DNA from: Caulochytrium protostelioides
Lineage: Eukaryota; Chytridiomycota; Caulochytriomycetes; Caulochytriales; Caulochytriaceae
Direction of reading: 5' to 3'
NCBI GenBank assembly: GCA_003615045.1
Contig: ML014183.1
Span: 1 to 64,000 of the forward strand
Length of the DNA: 64,000 nt
Shown: positions 31,210 through 39,656 of the stretch, piece after piece
Numbering within the stretch: the first letter of the stretch is position 1
How the letters are laid out: the number at the start of each line of letters is the position of its first letter
Made by a program: the position numbers and the translations under genes
The notes under the pieces: model-generated
Told to the model about the DNA's origin: nothing
The model's input: only the letters and a program-made list of their open reading frames with translations
Database searches by the model: none

Positions 31210-33381
31210 ATGTCGTGGAGTGTGAATCCTGCCGGCTTGCCGGTGGCAGCGAGCTTCGTGTTCGGCGAGCACGACATCGCGGAAAAAGATTGGCCGAGCG
31301 ACCGTGTCGTGCCGCCGCTGACGACGCCGCTCTCGAAGGTCCGCGATGCCGCGCACGGGACCCGGATCGGCGTGCACCTGAACCGCTCGTTCGATCTCGC
31401 AGGAAAGGAAATTTCAGGCCAAATCCAGATTTGCTCCACACGCAAGGACGTGAAGCTCGGCGAGATAGCGGTATACCTCGTGGGCTATGAGCAGAGCCTC
31501 AGCACGACGCGGGCCTCGCGCAAGATCGACGCGGCGCCGGCGCCGCGGCTGTTTCTGCGGCGGCGACTCGTGGTGCAAGACCGCAACCTGCCGCCGACCG
31601 ACTGCGTGCTCGGCGGCTCTTACGACGAGCACGGGATGTGGCCTGCTAGGCAGGGCCCGACGACGCTGGCGTTCTCGATCCGTCTGCGGGCGCCCGTCGA
31701 CGCCGCCACGGGCCGCCCGATCGCGCTGCCCAGCAGCTTCTGGCACCCGCAACACGGCGGCGTCCGGTACCTGCTCGCCGTCACGCTGCAGATGAAGCGC
31801 GGCACGCGGCTGCTCGGCCCGATCGCTGCCTACCGCGAAGTCCACGTGCTCGAGCACGCGCCCTATGTCGCGGACCAGGGGCTGCCCGGGTATCCGCAGG
31901 GCGTGGCGCGGACGTCGCCGCTCGTGCAGACCCAGTCGGTGCCCGTGCGCGGCAAGTACCCGTTCGGCCTAGGCGCAAAGGGCCAGCTCACGGTGCAGGG
32001 CGAGTGTTTGATGGTGACCGAGCGCGGCGACCGGCAGCAGGGCATGCTCCGCGCCGCGTGGCTCGCCGGCACCGCAGGGCTCGTGCATCTGCACATCACT
32101 AACGCGAGCGACCGCGCCGTCAACGCCGTCGAGCTGCAGCTCGTGCGGCGCATCAAGACGTTCACGACGACCACGGTCGACGCCGACGCCGATGCGATGG
32201 GCAGCGCCGACGGCGCGGCCGGTGGTGGGGGCGGCAAGAACCCGTATGCGATGCTCGCGTTCCAGCGCGACGTGGTGCTCACCAAGACGTATGTAGCCAC
32301 GTCGCAGCCTCGACAGCTGCGCGCGTCGACGCTCGTCAAGACGCCTAAGAACGCCGGCGGGTCCTGCTGGAATGCGCGGCACCTGCTGACCGCGGCGTCC
32401 ATGAAGAGTACCGACGCCTTCGAGGGGGTTGCGCCACAGTCGACCCGCACCGTCAGCCTCGACCTGCCGCTCCCATCGAACGCGTATACTTTGCGCCACA
32501 CCCGGCTCGTGCACGCCACCTATGTCGTGGCCGCGCGCGTCCGCGTCGCTGGCGGCGGCCTCAGCGCGGTCGTCGAGATCCCGGTCACCCTGCTCCACCC
32601 GCACTCGCGCGTCGACGATCTGCCGCCCATGACCCTCGCCACACTGGCGGCGCCCGCGGCTGTTGTAGCGACGGCGGCGGCCACGCCCGTGGCGGCGGCG
32701 ACCGTTGACTCGAAGCCCCTGTCGGTGCCGTCCTCGCCCATCGCGCCGACCCGCACCGTGCTGACGCGCAAGCCGACGACCCCAATGGCTTCGGCGACCG
32801 TGGCGACCGCTGCCGAGCCGACTCCGACGCCCGCGCGGTCGCGGCCGATGTCAGGGCTGTCCGCATCGGTGCCGCTGACGTCGCTGGACACCAGCGCGGC
32901 GCTGGGATCCGGCGAGACCTACCACGAGAGCGAGGACGACGAGCCGGAAACGCGGCGCGAGCCGGCGCCACGGTCGCGCAAGGGGACCTCGCGGGCGCAG
33001 CGGCTGTATGCGAACCAGCAGCGCATGCATTCGCGCGCGCAGGCGCAGTCGGAGGTCGATGAGCTGTGGCGCGCGGGCGATGAGGCCGAGGGCGCCGGCG
33101 AGACGGCGGCCCGCGGCGCCCACGGTGGGCACTCGGCGCTGCCGTCGTTCGTGATCAAGTCCCACGTGATCGGCGCATCGGCCATGCCGGACGGCACATC
33201 GACGCCTCTTGCCACGACGGCGGCCCTCCGAACGCCGCGGAGCAGTCTGCCCGTGGCGCCGAGCCCGCTCGGGTTCACCAAGCTGCAGCCGCTGGCGCTC
33301 AAGAGCTCGGACGCCAGCTTAGCCTGCGAAGACCCCGATGCATCGCGCGCCATCGACGATATGTTTGCCGTGCTGCATTAA
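31210..33381 (+). CDS. Arrestin-fold protein (alpha-arrestin/ART-like)
   Basis: 723 aa, intronless. An arrestin N-like domain begins about residue 55 (RIGVHLNRSFDLAGKEISG, then VKLGEIAVYLVGYEQ) and includes strands such as PTTLAFSIRLRAP. The C-like domain runs about 240-475 (KYPFGLGAKGQLTVQG, GLVHLHITNASDRAVNAVEL) and ends with VEIPVTLLHP. The remaining 250 residues are a Ser/Thr/Pro/Ala-rich tail. Alpha-arrestins recruit Nedd4/Rsp5-type ubiquitin ligases to membrane transporters for endocytosis. I see no PPxY motif in the tail, so ligase recruitment by that route is not evident. The ATG at 31210 is the first in frame. Confidence 0.82.
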   Translation: MSWSVNPAGLPVAASFVFGEHDIAEKDWPSDRVVPPLTTPLSKVRDAAHGTRIGVHLNRSFDLAGKEISGQIQICSTRKDVKLGEIAVYLVGYEQSLSTTRASRKIDAAPAPRLFLRRRLVVQDRNLPPTDCVLGGSYDEHGMWPARQGPTTLAFSIRLRAPVDAATGRPIALPSSFWHPQHGGVRYLLAVTLQMKRGTRLLGPIAAYREVHVLEHAPYVADQGLPGYPQGVARTSPLVQTQSVPVRGKYPFGLGAKGQLTVQGECLMVTERGDRQQGMLRAAWLAGTAGLVHLHITNASDRAVNAVELQLVRRIKTFTTTTVDADADAMGSADGAAGGGGGKNPYAMLAFQRDVVLTKTYVATSQPRQLRASTLVKTPKNAGGSCWNARHLLTAASMKSTDAFEGVAPQSTRTVSLDLPLPSNAYTLRHTRLVHATYVVAARVRVAGGGLSAVVEIPVTLLHPHSRVDDLPPMTLATLAAPAAVVATAAATPVAAATVDSKPLSVPSSPIAPTRTVLTRKPTTPMASATVATAAEPTPTPARSRPMSGLSASVPLTSLDTSAALGSGETYHESEDDEPETRREPAPRSRKGTSRAQRLYANQQRMHSRAQAQSEVDELWRAGDEAEGAGETAARGAHGGHSALPSFVIKSHVIGASAMPDGTSTPLATTAALRTPRSSLPVAPSPLGFTKLQPLALKSSDASLACEDPDASRAIDDMFAVLH

Positions 33382-33754
33382 ACACGCCTGCAGCGATGTC
33401 TTGTATGTCTTCATTTTCGTTCATCACGCTCCACCGTTCGCTTCAGCCAGACCGGAGCCCGAGCGGGCGCACGCCGAAAGAGTCGAGGGAGAGTCGTTTT
33501 CAGAAAAGACGAAAAAGGATGGCATCGGTGCGATCCTCATGGGGTCGGCGCCCCACAGATACGCGGGAAAGCCTTCATCGGCCCATCGAGACGACGAACC
33601 GTCGCTGGACCCCGAATCGTGCGGGTCGAACGGCCGTCGTGTTTCCGAGTGTCGCCGATCCCCTCCATCCGACTGAAATAATTCTTGCCGATCGTCTCCC
33701 TTGATTGGTATAGACCGGTATAGATCGATCGACGTGGCTCACGCATCGGCGATC
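33382..33754. other. Short intergenic region, no gene seen
   Basis: 373 bp between two same-strand genes. It must hold the end of one transcript and the start of the next. Confidence 0.5.
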
Positions 33755-36472
33755 ATGCCGCCAGCCAGCTGCCGTGCCGCGCGCGGCGCAGACCGGACCG
33801 CAGGCGCCCGCGGAAACTCCGACGCTTGCCGGGGTACCCGCATGGGCCGCTACCGCATGGACGATTTCAATCCGGATCATATCGCGCTGGCGTTGCACTC
33901 GCTCGGCGAGCCCAACACGCACATCACCGACGACGCGCGGTTCGAAAAGTTGTATACGGTGCTGGCCGCGTATCTGCAGACCGGCCGCGCCGCGCGCCGC
34001 CACGTCGCCCACGGCCTCGGCGGCGCGGCGCGCCTCGCAGACCTCCTCGACCACGACCACGCCCACGTGGCGGCCCTCAGTGCGCGTCTCCTCGCGCTGC
34101 TCGTCGTCGACGCGAACGCCGATGAGCCGCGCGACGCCGCGGACGGCGACGCCCTGCGGACGCCGGGCCGGACCGGGACCAAGTCCCCCGCGGAGGCCGC
34201 GATCGAGCGTGATGCAGGCATGGCGCTCGTCACCTGGTGCGCCCGCGTCCTCGCCGACCGCGGCGACGTGAGCGACGCGATGCACACGCGGCGCTACGGC
34301 GCACTCGTGGCTCTCGAGCCGCTCGTCCGCGCCCGCCGCGTGGCGTTGCGGTCGGCGACGGGCGCGACGCGGCCTCCTGGGCCCGAGGCCGATGCGGCCG
34401 CGCTGTTGGCGTCGGTCTGCCGCGCCGCACTCTCGGCCGTCTCGTTCGAGGGCCTCCAGGCCGCGCAGGTGCTCGCCGCGGCGCTCGCCGCCGCCGCGTC
34501 GGCCGAGGATGGCATGGCGCTGTGGGGCTCGATCGTGGCGGCGCTCGGGCTCGACGGCCGCAGCGACGCCGACCCGTCGGCCGCGCACGCGCTGCTCCGG
34601 ATCGTCGTGTCGGTCGTCGACGCCGCGGCCGCCGTCGCCGACATGGGCGGCGAGGCGTCGTGGCCACACGTGTCTCGGATCGCACGTGCCGCCGTCCATC
34701 CGACGATCATGGCCTGGGCGTCCGCCCCGCCCTCCGCCTCGGGGCCCGACCGCCTGATCCGTGCTGAGGCTCGCGGCGTCCTTGTCCATCTCTTCACGCA
34801 CCTCCCCGGCCACGTGCTCCGTCCGTGGTACACTGACGACGCGGGCGAGTCCGACTTCGACCGCGGCTTCTACCGAGCTTGGGTACAGCTGCCCGTGGCG
34901 CTGGTACCGCAGCAGAGCGGCGCCTTGTATCGTGTCGCACTCGGCTTGCAGTTGTGGAGTGTGGCCCGGCAGAGATGCAGGACCGGTATACCGGCGGCCA
35001 GCACGCCCGGCAGCCACGACCACCGCTATGATGGCGACGACGACGACGACGACGACGACCATGACGCTAGCGTTTCGTTCTCCGCGGAGCTGGAACGTCA
35101 CTGCGAGCAAGTCACGCAACGCGTCGCTGAGCCGCGTCTGCACACCCGCGACCTCGCGTCGCTGCTACACCTGCTAGCTGAGATGCCCACCACCGCGTAT
35201 GGCGATCCATCGACTGCGACGAGGCTGGTCCAGCTCGCTGACCAGGTAGCGCGCGGCCCACAGTGGATGGCCCAACGCGTTGTCGCGACGGCCTTCGTCG
35301 ACGTCCTGGTTCATCAGCTGCCCGCGGTGGCGCAGCTGTCCGAGGTGGATCTTGCGGCCATCCTCGAAGCCACCCTCGATCTCGTGCCCCACCTTGCTTC
35401 GCCGCAAGCGATCCGGCTCGTCCAGCTTATCCAGCAGCCGTGGGGCTTGGCCGCCCTCGCCCGCCACGGCCTGCTGCCGCACTGGCACGTCGTCATGGCG
35501 CCTGTCTGGGCGTTTCCGCTGACCGACGACCACGGCATCTTGGACGGCACCGGCGTCGGAGATGAGCAGGCGCCTCTTGCCGACCCCGCGGCACGGCTCA
35601 AGTATCGTGAGCTGCAGCCCGCCGTGGTCGCGCTGATTGCCGAATGGACGCGCCACGTGGTTGAGTCGTCCTCGTTAGCCAGCGACGCGTGGCGCGCACA
35701 GCTCGCCGCGGCATGGACGCCGCCGCTCGTGCCGCGGCTGCGCGCGATGGTGGCAGCGACCGCGGGGCGCGCCGAGACGCGTGCCGCCGCGCTGCGGGCC
35801 CTCGGCGCCCTCGCTGAAGTGGGCGCTTCGGCCGGGGCGTCCGCAATGCCGACGGCGCGGGTGGAGTCGGCCGTGCTGCAGGCCGACGCGGTCCAAGCCG
35901 CGACCGTGGATCCGGAAGCCATCGTGCGCGAAACGGCGTGGACTGTACTGATGCGTCTGCGTGACGCGCACCCGCGCTGTGCCGACGCCCCGGTGCTGCG
36001 CGTGGCGGTCGCGCGGCTCCCGCACGAGACCGACTGGGAGACGCAAATGGCGATGCTGCGCTGCGTGGCACAGCAGCTGACGGACACTCTCGACCGTGGC
36101 GAGTCGCCGCCGTCGGCATCTTCGCCGTCGCCGTCGCCGCCGTCGCCACCGCCGTCTATGGAGGAATGGACGCCACAGCTCATCAAGGCGCTAGAACACT
36201 TATTGAAAGTCGGGAACCGCATGGTCCGCCATTCCGTCAGCGAGTTGCTAAGCACGCTGCGCCCCCGTCTGTGCCGCGAGGACCCTGCAGGTGACACAGC
36301 GTTCGCAGCATGGTTGCGTCCGCTGCCGCTCGAGACGATCGCCGCACAGTGTGCGCCGCTCGACCCAATCCACGAGGTCCTTGACCCGTCGAGTATGGAT
36401 CCCGCGCCCGATGCCGCCGTGCTCGTCGAGAAACTGGGCGAGGGGCACCACTTGGGCTGCTATGATTGTTGA
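33755..36472 (+). CDS. HEAT/ARM-type helical-repeat protein, candidate BRAT1 homologue
   Basis: About 905 aa from the first ATG (33755); in-frame ATGs at 33842 and 33857 may be the true start because conserved-looking sequence begins at MDDFNPDH. The protein is almost entirely short amphipathic Ala/Leu-rich helices, the signature of an alpha-solenoid. The N-terminal stretch ITDDARFEKLYTVLAAYLQ resembles the start of BRAT1 proteins as I recall them, and the protein ends in a short tail with a Cys-Tyr pair (HHLGCYDC). BRAT1 binds the Integrator nuclease INTS11, and its C-terminal tail reaches the nuclease active site. A poly-Asp loop sits near residue 430 and a Ser/Pro linker near 790. The solenoid class is fairly secure; the BRAT1 link is a hypothesis. 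Confidence 0.6.
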   Translation: MPPASCRAARGADRTAGARGNSDACRGTRMGRYRMDDFNPDHIALALHSLGEPNTHITDDARFEKLYTVLAAYLQTGRAARRHVAHGLGGAARLADLLDHDHAHVAALSARLLALLVVDANADEPRDAADGDALRTPGRTGTKSPAEAAIERDAGMALVTWCARVLADRGDVSDAMHTRRYGALVALEPLVRARRVALRSATGATRPPGPEADAAALLASVCRAALSAVSFEGLQAAQVLAAALAAAASAEDGMALWGSIVAALGLDGRSDADPSAAHALLRIVVSVVDAAAAVADMGGEASWPHVSRIARAAVHPTIMAWASAPPSASGPDRLIRAEARGVLVHLFTHLPGHVLRPWYTDDAGESDFDRGFYRAWVQLPVALVPQQSGALYRVALGLQLWSVARQRCRTGIPAASTPGSHDHRYDGDDDDDDDDHDASVSFSAELERHCEQVTQRVAEPRLHTRDLASLLHLLAEMPTTAYGDPSTATRLVQLADQVARGPQWMAQRVVATAFVDVLVHQLPAVAQLSEVDLAAILEATLDLVPHLASPQAIRLVQLIQQPWGLAALARHGLLPHWHVVMAPVWAFPLTDDHGILDGTGVGDEQAPLADPAARLKYRELQPAVVALIAEWTRHVVESSSLASDAWRAQLAAAWTPPLVPRLRAMVAATAGRAETRAAALRALGALAEVGASAGASAMPTARVESAVLQADAVQAATVDPEAIVRETAWTVLMRLRDAHPRCADAPVLRVAVARLPHETDWETQMAMLRCVAQQLTDTLDRGESPPSASSPSPSPPSPPPSMEEWTPQLIKALEHLLKVGNRMVRHSVSELLSTLRPRLCREDPAGDTAFAAWLRPLPLETIAAQCAPLDPIHEVLDPSSMDPAPDAAVLVEKLGEGHHLGCYDC

Positions 36473-36567
36473 TCTGCTCCAACATCCCAGGGAACTTAAC
36501 GCGGGACCCATGTCTCCATCCACGTGTCACAACACTCTTACGAGTCCATGTATAAATTAAGTAAAAC

Positions 36568-36573
36568 AATAAA
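36568..36573 (+). terminator. Polyadenylation signal AATAAA for the helical-repeat gene
   Basis: Canonical AATAAA 96 bp after the stop at 36472, just before the convergent UTP23 gene ends at 36606. Confidence 0.5.
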
Positions 36574-36605
36574 GAAGAAAACAGCCAGCCGCGAAATCGC
36601 TTGGC

Positions 36606-37403
36606 TCAAGAAGCGGCAACGAGCGCCGGCGGCTCGTCTGTCGCGGCGCCCGCGCCCGTGCTGGTTCCGGCCTCGACCTCGGCCAGCGCCTTGGCCCGCC
36701 GGTACTCGGCTTGGCGGGCGGCGCGGGCCGCGGCCTTCTCGTCGGCCTTCTCCTTCGCCCGCAGCAGCGCGGCCGCATGCTTGGCGCGGTTCTCCTCCTT
36801 TTTCTGGAGGTTTTTCTGGCGGTTCTCATACTCTTTCGCAAGTCGGGCGCGCTTGTCGGTTTCCTCCGAGGCACGCTTGATCGAGGATTCGAACATGAGC
36901 GGCATGCCGACCAGGTCCTCCTTGGCGCCCGCGGCGGTCAGCGTCTGCCGCGAGACGGGCTCCATGATGAGCACAGTGCGCTTAAAGTGGAAGAGCGGTG
37001 TGCCGACGACATCACGCATGCGCTTACGGAGCTCGTTGTCCTGGGACGCGACGCAGTAGTGGAAGGTGTTAACGGGCCCGATCGTCGTCTCGATGCACCG
37101 CGCAGCGGGCACCGGGTGGCGTTGATGCAAGCAGCCGCGGACTTCGAAGCACTTGGCGGCAGTGTACGCCGCGACAAACGGTTTGCCGAGGGCCTGGAGT
37201 TCGTTCAGCACGCAGCTCGTGACCATCGGGCGCACCTCGGCCGACACGGTGTCCTTCAGGGCTTCCTGAATGCGCACCTTCTGCTTGACGGCCTGGTGGA
37301 TAAAGTTGCCGTCGAGCAAGATCTGGTATGGTGCGCGGAACTTGAAGGCCACATTATACAAGCGCAGCGCGCGCTTGTACGACTTTTCGCGCTTTGAGCG
37401 CAT
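36606..37403 (-). CDS. UTP23: rRNA-processing protein UTP23
   Basis: 265 aa, intronless. UTP23 is a nucleolar component of the small-subunit processome needed for early 18S pre-rRNA cleavage and snR30 release. The PIN-like domain follows family order: KSYKRALRLYN, FRAPYQILLDGNF, SCVLNELQALGK, HYCVASQDNELR and VPLFHF-type strand (GTPLFHF). The UTP23 zinc finger is intact: Cys85, Cys91, His93 and Cys103 (C-x5-C-x-H-x9-C). The C-terminus is a Lys/Arg/Ala coiled tail. The start at 37403 is the only in-frame ATG before the domain. It converges on the helical-repeat gene and diverges from CSL4. Confidence 0.93.
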   Translation of the reverse strand: MRSKREKSYKRALRLYNVAFKFRAPYQILLDGNFIHQAVKQKVRIQEALKDTVSAEVRPMVTSCVLNELQALGKPFVAAYTAAKCFEVRGCLHQRHPVPAARCIETTIGPVNTFHYCVASQDNELRKRMRDVVGTPLFHFKRTVLIMEPVSRQTLTAAGAKEDLVGMPLMFESSIKRASEETDKRARLAKEYENRQKNLQKKEENRAKHAAALLRAKEKADEKAAARAARQAEYRRAKALAEVEAGTSTGAGAATDEPPALVAAS

Positions 37404-38793
37404 CCTGGCGACAGCAGGGGACGGGTCCGCAACGGGCGGCGGCGGAGTAAAGGCGGCTCGGGGTCCGACCAATCAGGAGGGGATCAGGTCACCCACCGTG
37501 ATAGCGACGGTTGGATTTCAGCCCAAAAGGCCGCTCCGAGTGGCCGGATGCTCAAAAGGGAGGGTATCGAGGTAGCGTGGCGATGGGAAGGTCGCGCTTC
37601 AGTCACGAGGCTGGAGTATCGAGGATCCAGCGGAAAACGCCGCTTTTCGTTGCCAATGGGCGGCAAATGGCAGGGTGGGGGCTGGAGCGGAGTTAGCGTG
37701 CTTGTTCAGAGTCAGAGCCACGAGCAACGACGTTATCAGCGAGTCTATCAAGTGTTCCGTTGCGTCGCTAGCTTGAAGCGAGGCAAGCGTTCAGCGGCGT
37801 GTGAGCAGGTTCATCCGACCTTGCGCCGTTGCGCTTTGACCGAGAGATATCGAGCCGTGCGGAAGGGCGGCAGCGCCACACTGCGGCGGAGTTGAGCGCC
37901 GTCGGGCGGAGGGCCGGGCGAGGCCCGTGAGAACGAGGCTTGGCCCTGGCCTTCGTCAGGGCGATCCCTGGGAGCAGGATATATTTTTGGTGCGGCGACG
38001 TTATCCAAGACCGTCGAAGCCAATCCATAGACACGATCGTCGCCAGTACAAACTCGAAAAGATGGAGGACGTCAGTCGACGCTAAGTATGCAGAACATCA
38101 TGACAAAAATCCCGTCGGCGATGGCTGAGGCTGGCCTATCGCTTGCTTGCCTCATGCTCATCGTGCAACGCGATCGAGGCGTCTCATGACCCATGACCAA
38201 GGGGACCGCGTAGACTTATCCATGTGGACGCATGAGGATCCACATCCAGATCTGCTGCTGCTGCTGCTGCTGATGTGCTATGCCGGTACCCCTGTAGCTT
38301 CTGAGGGTATCCCGTCGGATGCTGTGCTTGTCTGGTCACCGCGTCGGTGGGGCCCGTCCATCGCGTGCACCCCCGGACAGGCGTGTGGCGCAGCGGCCGC
38401 TCTTTCCTTGCTTGTCGGAGTTCGTTTTGCCTCGGTCGAAAGCCATGCGCGATGCGGTACTGTTCCGATTGTGATGTCGTCAGCCAACGCTGCTCCTCGT
38501 GCGTCGAAGGCAACGACGAAGCGACCCTTGCCACGTGGTCCACGTCTATCTCCTTCCCATGATCCGTCACATCACAGCTCCGTCACACGCTGCTGGCCAT
38601 CGCTGGTCGACCCTTGTCTCGCATTGCATTGCGCCACATCACATCGCATTGCGCCATAGCGCATCATATCACACCGTAACACATTATACCGGCCCTACCT
38701 TGTGTCAGGAGGTGTCACCCGCGCGTCTGAACACGGCTGAGTTCCCTACGCCTACGCGCACCCACACCCACGCACCTCCCGCGCACCTCCGGG
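37404..38793. other. Divergent promoter region of UTP23 and CSL4
   Basis: 1.4 kb with no supportable gene, lying between the start codons of two RNA-processing genes. It holds a short CTG run near 38250-38273 and a pentanucleotide tract at 38621-38690. Confidence 0.5.
38621..38690 (+). repeat. GCATT/ACATC-type pentanucleotide tract
   Basis: Degenerate GCATT, GCGCC, ACATC and GCATC units starting 170 bp before the CSL4 ATG. They resemble the tract at 25701-25737. Confidence 0.6.
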
Positions 38794-39387
38794 ATGGACG
38801 AGATGGTGGTTCCGGGCCACCGGCTCGGCCTTGCGAGCCAGCTGCTCGCCGGCCCCGGCACGTACATCGAGCACGGGTACGTGCTGGCGGCGGTCGCGGG
38901 CCAGAAGCAGCTGGCCGCGCCGACGCCCGCGAGCCAGGGCCGACGCGCCGTTCGCGTGCAGCGCCACAAGCAGGCGCCGCCGGTGCCGCGCATGCACTCG
39001 GTCGTGCTCGCCAAGGTGCTGCGCGTGACGCCGCGTGTCGCGACCGTCGCGATCCAGGTCGTCGACGGCGCGCCGTGCCCCGACCCGGGAGCCGTCGGCG
39101 AGTTCATGGGTCATATCCGCGCCCAGGACGTCCGCGCCACCGACCGCGACAGCGTCGTCATGTACGACTGCTTTGCCCCGGGCGACCTGGTACGCTGCAC
39201 CGTCGTCTCCCTCGGCGACGTCCGCAACTACTTCCTCTCCTGCGCGCGCAACGGCCTCGGCGTCATCCTTGCCAAGAGCGCTGCCGCCCCCGATACCTTG
39301 CTCGTGCCCATCTCCTGGACCCAGATGCGATGCCCCAAGACGGGCACGATCGAGCTCCGCAAGGTGGCGCAGCCCAGCGAGACCTAA
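38794..39387 (+). CDS. CSL4: Exosome complex component CSL4
   Basis: 197 aa, intronless. CSL4 is one of the three S1-type cap subunits of the RNA exosome, which degrades and trims RNA 3' ends in nucleus and cytoplasm. The N-terminal domain reads VVPGHRLG, GPGTYIEHGYVLAAVAG. The S1 domain runs about 65-160 (SVVLAKVLRVTPRVATVAI, MGHIRAQDV, DCFAPGDLVRCTVVSLGD, YFLSCARNGLGV). The C-terminal piece MRCPKTGTIELRKVA matches the family's end, where only one Cys of the usual zinc-ribbon pairs remains. Length is typical of the family. Confidence 0.93.
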   Translation: MDEMVVPGHRLGLASQLLAGPGTYIEHGYVLAAVAGQKQLAAPTPASQGRRAVRVQRHKQAPPVPRMHSVVLAKVLRVTPRVATVAIQVVDGAPCPDPGAVGEFMGHIRAQDVRATDRDSVVMYDCFAPGDLVRCTVVSLGDVRNYFLSCARNGLGVILAKSAAAPDTLLVPISWTQMRCPKTGTIELRKVAQPSET

Positions 39388-39656
39388 CCGTGGTCGCTCG
39401 TTCCGACCTGTCCGTGGCGTGGCGGCTCGACGGCGCCCACCTCTCCTCTCATCCTGTAAATAGCCCGATGCTTTCCGATGGTCGCTTCAGGTTCGCCAGC
39501 TCCGCGCTGGCGGACGATGATCACAGGAATGATGAAACGCATCATGACACGTAGTAATAAGAATAATATAAGAAGAAGCGACTCGACTCCGGACATCTCT
39601 CCGCGGCTGAGGGGGCATCGGACCCGGCACTCGAATCCGACGCCGCCCAGCGCTCG

